DNA of 63,494 bases from Pedobacter sp. ASV12 (GTDB lineage Bacteria > Bacteroidota > Bacteroidia > Sphingobacteriales > Sphingobacteriaceae), in the NCBI RefSeq assembly GCF_016429155.1, contig NZ_JAELUC010000012.1:1-63494 (forward strand), written 5' to 3'. A program made the translations under genes and the position numbers. Positions within the stretch are counted from its first letter, which is position 1. Each line of letters starts with the position of its first letter. Positions 58,685 to 63,494 of this stretch are shown here, in pieces. The notes under the pieces were generated by a model, which was not told the origin of the DNA, ran no database searches, and was given only the letters and a program-made list of their open reading frames with translations.

Positions 58685-59896
58685 ATGAAAAAGGCAGGCA
58701 CAGCAGATTTACCTTTGCACCATGGATTTGTTCCCCTATGGCTGGCAGAGCGCATGGCAAAACTGGGTCGTGCCATTGTAGAAGAAATCTTAGCCCATAA
58801 GGGAAAAAACGAATTATTGAGCCGGTTGAGCGATCCTTTTTGGTTCCAAAGCTTGGGTGCCGTTATGGGGATGGATTGGCATTCATCGGGTATCACTACC
58901 TCGGTAATGGGTGCCCTCAAGCGCAGCATCAATCCCAATGCTAAAGAATTTGGCCTGTATATTTGTGGCGGCAAGGGCAATCAATCTAAATTAGCTCCTA
59001 GCCAGTTGCTAAAATACGCCGAATCGAATGGATTGGACGGCAATTCGTTGGTTCGGTCGAGCAAGTTAAGCGCAAAGGTTGATAATACTGCCGTTCAAGA
59101 TGGTTTTCAGCTCTATCAGCATCATTTTGTGGTCAGCAATGAAGGCAATTGGACAGTTATCCAGCAAGGCATGAGCAATGCCAGTGCCACAGCCCGGCGA
59201 TACCATTGGCATGCCCCTTCCCTACAGTCGTTTACAGAAGAGCCACACACCTTTGTGTATGGCGAAAATCGTGGGGCTATCCTCAACCTGACCGACAAGC
59301 AGGCCCAGCCGCTAAAACAATCCATTATGGATATCGCTTCCGAATCGCCGGTTAAAATGCTTGCCGAAATTGAACAGGTTAAAAGATTGGTGATGCCGAA
59401 TCATCACGATGTGCGTGCCGAAAACATAGATATGAAACGCTTGGGAGCAGTTTTATGGCTGGCACAGGAAAAAAACGTTGCCAATTTCGAAGAATTGTTG
59501 CTTTTAGAGGGTTTAGGTCCTCGAACATTGCAATCGCTGGCTTTGGTAAGCGAAGTGATCCATGGCGGTCCGGCAAGATTTAAGGATCCTGCCCGGTTCT
59601 CTTTTGCACATGGCGGCAAAGATGGCCACCCCTTCCCTGTTCCTACCAAGGTGTATGATGAAACCCTTGCCACTTTGCAAAATGCCATCTATAAATCAAA
59701 GCTGGGCCGTTCGGAGCAATCGCAGGCCATCAAAGCCCTGTCTAAAATAGCTGCAGGCGTGGAAGACGATTTTGTGCCCAATGGAAATTTCGACGAATTG
59801 CTTGCGAAAGAAAGAGCCGATTCGTGGAAATATGGTGGCCGAACGGTTTTTGGGAAGGCCAAATCACCAACATCAACCCAATTAGCCTTATTCTGA
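58685..59896 (+). CDS. DUF763 protein, linked to endonuclease V
   Basis: This 403-residue protein of the DUF763 family starts KKAGTADLPLHHGFVPLWLAERM and carries MGALKRSINPNAKEFGLYICGGKG. DUF763 is best known from archaea and thermophiles. The C-terminal part has LLLEGLGPRTLQSLALVSEVIHG, resembling a helix-hairpin-helix, then RFSFAHGGKDGHPFPVP. The stop overlaps the endonuclease V start by one base (TGATG), arguing for a shared nucleic-acid repair role. A -7-like TAAATTTG precedes the gene. Confidence 0.88.
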   Translation: MKKAGTADLPLHHGFVPLWLAERMAKLGRAIVEEILAHKGKNELLSRLSDPFWFQSLGAVMGMDWHSSGITTSVMGALKRSINPNAKEFGLYICGGKGNQSKLAPSQLLKYAESNGLDGNSLVRSSKLSAKVDNTAVQDGFQLYQHHFVVSNEGNWTVIQQGMSNASATARRYHWHAPSLQSFTEEPHTFVYGENRGAILNLTDKQAQPLKQSIMDIASESPVKMLAEIEQVKRLVMPNHHDVRAENIDMKRLGAVLWLAQEKNVANFEELLLLEGLGPRTLQSLALVSEVIHGGPARFKDPARFSFAHGGKDGHPFPVPTKVYDETLATLQNAIYKSKLGRSEQSQAIKALSKIAAGVEDDFVPNGNFDELLAKERADSWKYGGRTVFGKAKSPTSTQLALF

Positions 59897-60606
59897 TGAT
59901 CGATTACAATCAATTAACCGTACCCGAAGCCATTGCCCTGCAAAAGGAAATGAGAAAGGATCTCCGATTTGAAATCCCAGACCATCAGCCTATCCATACC
60001 ATTGCCGGAGCAGATATTTCGTACAATAAAGACAGTAACCTGTTTTATGCAGCCATTGTGGTATTGAGCTATCCCCAGATGACTTTGAAGGCCTATTCGC
60101 TAGCCACCGGAATTAGCGATTTTCCTTACATACCCGGTTTTTTGGGATTTAGGGAAGTACCAACTTTGCTAAAAGCTTGGGAGCAACTACGCCTTAAGCC
60201 CGATGTGGTGGTACTGGATGGACAAGGCATATTGCATCCCAGGAGGATGGGAATTGCTTCACATTTTGGTGTTTTAACCCATCAGGCTACCATTGGTTGT
60301 GCCAAAAATTCGCTATATGGCAAATACAAAGAACCCAACGGCCTCAAATATTCTTTTAGCGAAATGCACGAACAGTCAACTTTGCTGGGTTATGCCTTAC
60401 GCACCAAAGTAAACAGCAAGCCCGTATACATTTCGCCAGGTTATGGACTAAGCTTGCCCAAAAGCCTTTTGATCATGAAACAATGTGTTGGCAAGTACCG
60501 AATTCCAGAACCTACGCGATTGGCTCATGAAGTGGTTAATGAGTTTAGGATCGGAAAACTGAAAGCCGGTTTTAAGCTTGTTGAACAAATTCAAGAACTA
60601 TTTTGA
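59896..60606 (+). CDS. nfi: Endonuclease V
   Basis: The ATG at 59896 overlaps the DUF763 stop and gives 236 residues. Catalytic and wedge segments are seen: IAGADISYNKDS (metal-binding Asp), FPYIPGFLGFREVP (PYIP wedge plus Glu), VVVLDGQGILHPRRMGIASHFG (second Asp) and VSPGYG-like PVYISPGYGLSLPKS. It cuts the second phosphodiester bond 3' of inosine in DNA, and in many organisms inosine in RNA. Translation coupled to DUF763 is noteworthy. Confidence 0.95.
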   Translation: MIDYNQLTVPEAIALQKEMRKDLRFEIPDHQPIHTIAGADISYNKDSNLFYAAIVVLSYPQMTLKAYSLATGISDFPYIPGFLGFREVPTLLKAWEQLRLKPDVVVLDGQGILHPRRMGIASHFGVLTHQATIGCAKNSLYGKYKEPNGLKYSFSEMHEQSTLLGYALRTKVNSKPVYISPGYGLSLPKSLLIMKQCVGKYRIPEPTRLAHEVVNEFRIGKLKAGFKLVEQIQELF

Positions 60607-60639
60607 GCCTGATAAACCCAAATCAACTATTTTTACGGC

Positions 60640-61848
60640 ATGACAACTAAAAAATCAACCCTTGGCTTTATATTCATTACCATTTTAATCGATTGTATCG
60701 GCTTTGGCATCATTATTCCTGTAATGCCCAATTTGGTTAGGCAACTTTCAGGAAAATCATTAGCCGTAGCTTCAGAATATGGGGGCTTGTTATTGGTGGC
60801 TTATGCGGTTGCACAGTTTGTTTTTTCGCCTATTGTAGGAGGCTTGAGTGATAAATTTGGCCGCCGGCCAATTTTGCTCATCTCTTTATTGGGCTTAGGC
60901 ATTGATTATATCTTGTTGTCGTTTGCCCCAACTATAGCCTGGCTGTTTGTAGGCCGTATTATTGCCGGAATTACGGGGGCAAGTTTTACAACGGCCATGG
61001 CTTATATTGCCGATATCAGTACGCCAGAAAAGAAAGCACAGAATTTTGGAATGGTTGGTGTAGCCTTTGGCATTGGATTCATCATTGGCCCCATGATTGG
61101 CGGTTTATGTAGCCATTTTGGGCTTCGTGTTCCCTTTATGGTGGCCGCTGGCTTGGCACTTTTAAACTGGCTGTATGGCTATTTCATCTTGCCAGAATCT
61201 TTGGCGAAGGAAAAAAGGCGCGAATTTTCCTGGAAAAGGGCTAACCCGGTTGGCTCTTTGGTTAGCGTTTCTAAATACCCAACCATTATAGGGCTGGTTT
61301 TTGCCTTGCTATTGCTTTATATTGCCAGTCATTCCGTGCAGTCTAATTGGGGCTATTATGTTATTGAGAAATTCAAGTGGAATGAAGCCATGATTGGGTA
61401 CTCTTTAACCGTGGTTGGTATTGCCGTTGCCATTGTGCAAGGTGGCCTGATTAGGATTGTCATTCCTAAAATTGGCAATAAAAAAGCCATCATTTTAGGG
61501 ATGTCGCTCTATATTATTGGTTTTTCCTGCTTTGCTTTTGCGCCCAACGGCTTAATGATGATGATTTTTATTCTTCCTTATTGTTTAGCGGGTATTGGAA
61601 ATCCAGCTATGCAAACTATCATTTCCAATCAGGTACCTGATAATGCCCAAGGCGAAATCCAAGGTATCCTGACCAGCATGCAAAGCGCAGGTGCTATCAT
61701 TGGCCCATTTTCAATGGCTTATATTTTTGCGTATTTCATAGGAAACAATCATGGTATTTATTTTCCCGGTGCTCCTTTCATTTTTAGTGCGCTACTGACC
61801 TTGGTGGCCTTGTGCATCATTGTTGCTACGCTCAGAAAACACCATTAG
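60640..61848 (+). CDS. MFS exporter, TCR/Tet family
   Basis: This 402-residue transporter has twelve membrane helices. Motif A of the drug:H+ antiporter family is present as GGLSDKFGRRPILLISLLGLG, and the TCR/Tet-type GRIIAGITGASFTTAMAYIAD and GPMIGGLCSHFGLRVPFMVAA follow. Related TetA proteins export tetracycline, but chromosomal Bacteroidota copies usually have unknown substrates; resistance should not be assumed. It ends in a four-base convergent overlap with the PhoH gene. Confidence 0.9.
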   Translation: MTTKKSTLGFIFITILIDCIGFGIIIPVMPNLVRQLSGKSLAVASEYGGLLLVAYAVAQFVFSPIVGGLSDKFGRRPILLISLLGLGIDYILLSFAPTIAWLFVGRIIAGITGASFTTAMAYIADISTPEKKAQNFGMVGVAFGIGFIIGPMIGGLCSHFGLRVPFMVAAGLALLNWLYGYFILPESLAKEKRREFSWKRANPVGSLVSVSKYPTIIGLVFALLLLYIASHSVQSNWGYYVIEKFKWNEAMIGYSLTVVGIAVAIVQGGLIRIVIPKIGNKKAIILGMSLYIIGFSCFAFAPNGLMMMIFILPYCLAGIGNPAMQTIISNQVPDNAQGEIQGILTSMQSAGAIIGPFSMAYIFAYFIGNNHGIYFPGAPFIFSALLTLVALCIIVATLRKHH

Positions 61849-63197
61849 AGCAGTTCGTTGGCCAGGTTGGCCAGTTCGCTCCTTTCTCCTTTTTGCAGGG
61901 TAATGTGTGCGTAGAGCGGGTGCTTTTTGGCGTTTTCGATGAGGTAAGAAAGTCCGTTGCTTTCCGAATCGAGGTAAGGCGTGTCAATTTGATAGATATC
62001 TCCCGTAAAAACGATTTTGGTATGTTCTCCGGCCCGCGAAATAATGGTTTTGATTTCGTGCGGGGTAAGGTTCTGAGCCTCGTCAATAATAAAAAATATC
62101 TTGGTAATGGTTCGTCCGCGGATAAAGGCCAAGGGCGCAATTTCTATTTTTTCGGTACGGATCAGCTCGTCGATCTTGGCCAGCATCTTGTCGTCGCCGT
62201 TAAACTGCTCCTTGATAAATTTGAGGTTATCCCATATCGGGGCCATGTACGGATCTACCTTGGCTTTCACGTCGCCCGGCAAAAAACCGATGTCCTTATT
62301 ACTGAGCGGCACAATGGGTCTGGTAATGTAAATCTGCCTGAAATCCTTCCGTTGCTCCAAAGCACTAGCCAGGGCCAGCAGGGTTTTTCCGGTACCTGCA
62401 TTGCCTTGTATGGTAACCAGCTTAATGTCGGGATTAAGCAGGGCATCAATGGCAAAGGCTTGTTCGGCATTGCGCGGAGAAATATTGAAAACTGGTTCCT
62501 GATTTACCAAACGGAGGGTTTTGGTAACTGCACTATAAGCCGCAATGACGGTTCTTTTCTTGTTTTTTAAACTGTAGAAATGATTGGAATCCTTATAAGG
62601 CAGCTCCAAACCGGATGCTTCCACAATCGTGTTTTTTTTAATATCGTCGAGGAGTTCGAGCGGAACATCTTTCAATTCGGTTTTACCACTGTACAGCTCA
62701 TCGGCATTTTTGATTTTGCCGGTTTCGTAGTCTTCAGCATGCAGGTTAAGCGATTTGGCCTTTAGCCTGAGGCAAATGTCTTTAGAGACGAGAATGACCT
62801 TTTGCCTTGGATTCTCTTCTTGCAGGGCTAATGCGGTATTTAGAATGCGGTGATCGAATTTGCCTTCGCCAAAGAGTTTTTCGGCATCCATACTTTTGGG
62901 ACTTTCATTCAGTACCACCTTGAATTTACCCAAACTGTTTTTGCGCAAAGAGAACCATTCATTGATCAGGTGTTTTTTTGAGGCTTGATCGATGATTCTG
63001 ATGAAGTTCCTGGCTTCGAAATTGCGCGTGTCGTTGCCGCTTTTAAAATTATCGAGCTCTTCTAAAACCAATACAGGAACGGCTACATCGTGTTCCTGGA
63101 AATTGTTGACTGCATCGTGATCGTATAAAATAACCGAAGTGTCGAGTACAAATATTTTTTTTGACGGACTGGAATCTGGTTTGCTCTTCGTGGACAT
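61845..63197 (-). CDS. PIN-PhoH protein (YlaK-like ATPase)
   Basis: This 450-residue cytoplasmic protein has an N-terminal PIN nuclease domain (IFVLDTSVILYDHDAVNNF, with conserved Asp, and VLEELDNFKS with acidic residues) and a C-terminal PhoH-like ATPase. Walker A is QGNAGTGKTLLALASAL, with KIFFIIDEAQNLTPHE as Walker B and IVFTGDIYQIDTPYLD after. PIN-PhoH proteins unwind and cleave RNA in mycobacteria, so an RNA-processing role is expected. The end overlaps the MFS gene by four bases. Confidence 0.93.
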   Translation of the reverse strand: MSTKSKPDSSPSKKIFVLDTSVILYDHDAVNNFQEHDVAVPVLVLEELDNFKSGNDTRNFEARNFIRIIDQASKKHLINEWFSLRKNSLGKFKVVLNESPKSMDAEKLFGEGKFDHRILNTALALQEENPRQKVILVSKDICLRLKAKSLNLHAEDYETGKIKNADELYSGKTELKDVPLELLDDIKKNTIVEASGLELPYKDSNHFYSLKNKKRTVIAAYSAVTKTLRLVNQEPVFNISPRNAEQAFAIDALLNPDIKLVTIQGNAGTGKTLLALASALEQRKDFRQIYITRPIVPLSNKDIGFLPGDVKAKVDPYMAPIWDNLKFIKEQFNGDDKMLAKIDELIRTEKIEIAPLAFIRGRTITKIFFIIDEAQNLTPHEIKTIISRAGEHTKIVFTGDIYQIDTPYLDSESNGLSYLIENAKKHPLYAHITLQKGERSELANLANELL

Positions 63198-63494
63198 AAC
63201 GTAAATTTAAGCTTTATCAGCAAAAAAAATAGATTTTTTATTCGTACATGCCTTATGGTATTCTGTTCTGAAATCTCCCAAAAAGCAAAGCAAATCTGAC
63301 AGAACGTCGAAAGACTAAAGTCGGTTTATAACAAATAAAGTCTCACGACGGCATTTTTATAAAGAATGAAGCCACTCAGAAATCAGATCATTTGAAAGAA
63401 CAGATGGATTTGGAGAGAGCTCAGGTCGCAAGACCCATATTGATTTGAACAGCTCGTATCAAACATTATTGCAGACTGTGGCATTTTACGGAGT
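63198..63494. other. Right-end intergenic region
   Basis: I see no gene here. It should hold the PhoH promoter near its left edge, although no clear -33/-7 pair is visible. A small GGTC-GCAA-GACC hairpin lies around 63424-63437. No adapter sequence is seen at this end. Confidence 0.5.

Noticed and set aside
60640..61848. Tetracycline resistance determinant
   Set aside because: It belongs to the TCR/Tet MFS family, but lies among core genes with no mobile element or TetR-type regulator.
63420..63440. GGTC-GCAA-GACC hairpin near the right end as a terminator
   Set aside because: The stem is four base pairs and no T run follows.
1..63494. Mobile elements, prophage, CRISPR, tRNA or rRNA genes
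   Set aside because: I found no transposase, integrase, repeat-spacer array, attachment-type repeats or tRNA-like TTCGAAT arms; base composition is even. The only Tn5-like end is the sequencing adapter.

Overview
The window reads as a chromosomal contig from a Bacteroidota member, most likely Sphingobacteriaceae (Pedobacter-like). This rests on several SusC/BtuB-style TonB-dependent receptors, many lipoproteins with a Cys-Lys-Lys start, promoters of the Bacteroidota -33 TTG / -7 TAnnTTTG type, LytTR/LytS regulators, an S46 dipeptidyl-peptidase, and a TTG-tolerant, A-rich start context. Base composition looks uniform, and I see no phage, insertion sequence, CRISPR array, tRNA or rRNA. The first 38 bases contain an Illumina Nextera adapter, so the left end is a library artefact rather than genome.

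Region 1 (40-14.1 kb) is dominated by cobalamin uptake. A PPK2-type polyphosphate kinase is followed by two almost identical adenosylcobalamin riboswitches. The first leads a BtuB-like receptor gene. The second leads a long operon: a second TonB receptor, three BtuG-like (YncE/DUF5074) beta-propeller lipoprotein genes, two paralogous surface lipoproteins of unknown function, and a small multi-pass membrane protein that could be the inner-membrane step. The third BtuG-like gene has its signal peptide split by a +1 frameshift. Between the two B12 units, on the minus strand, lie a serine hydrolase gene and a Cys-rich peptide with a double-glycine leader.

Region 2 (14.3-28.4 kb) is mostly housekeeping: Sir2 deacylase plus PP-loop ATPase, an outer-membrane barrel, a DPP11-type S46 peptidase, free-Met-sulfoxide reductase plus AAG glycosylase, kynureninase plus bestrophin, HDAC-like deacetylase plus pseudouridine synthase, DNA polymerase IV, and a stand-alone receiver. 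Three junctions share an 8-nt ATGNNTAA overlap. One probable gene remnant lies at 20.8 kb.

Region 3 (28.5-35.5 kb, minus) is a four-gene unit: TonB receptor, DUF4876 lipoprotein, DUF6850-like outer-membrane protein and di-haem cytochrome c peroxidase. A good promoter with Fur-like 9-1-9 inverted repeats precedes it, suggesting metal-regulated uptake with a redox step.

Region 4 (35.5-44.3 kb) holds a MATE exporter, AlbA_2 protein, hotdog thioesterase-like protein, an OmpR/histidine-kinase pair beside a TlpA-DUF3738 fusion (with four TTAAC repeats spaced exactly 10 bp in the shared intergenic region), an MFS transporter and hemF.

Region 5 (44.4-63.2 kb) begins with a mutagenesis-type cassette (Y-family polymerase plus short DnaE) behind a perfect 21-bp palindrome, then gyrA, two TPR proteins, a LytS/LytTR two-component pair, a DUF763-endonuclease V gene pair that overlaps by one base, a TCR/Tet MFS exporter and a PIN-PhoH protein.
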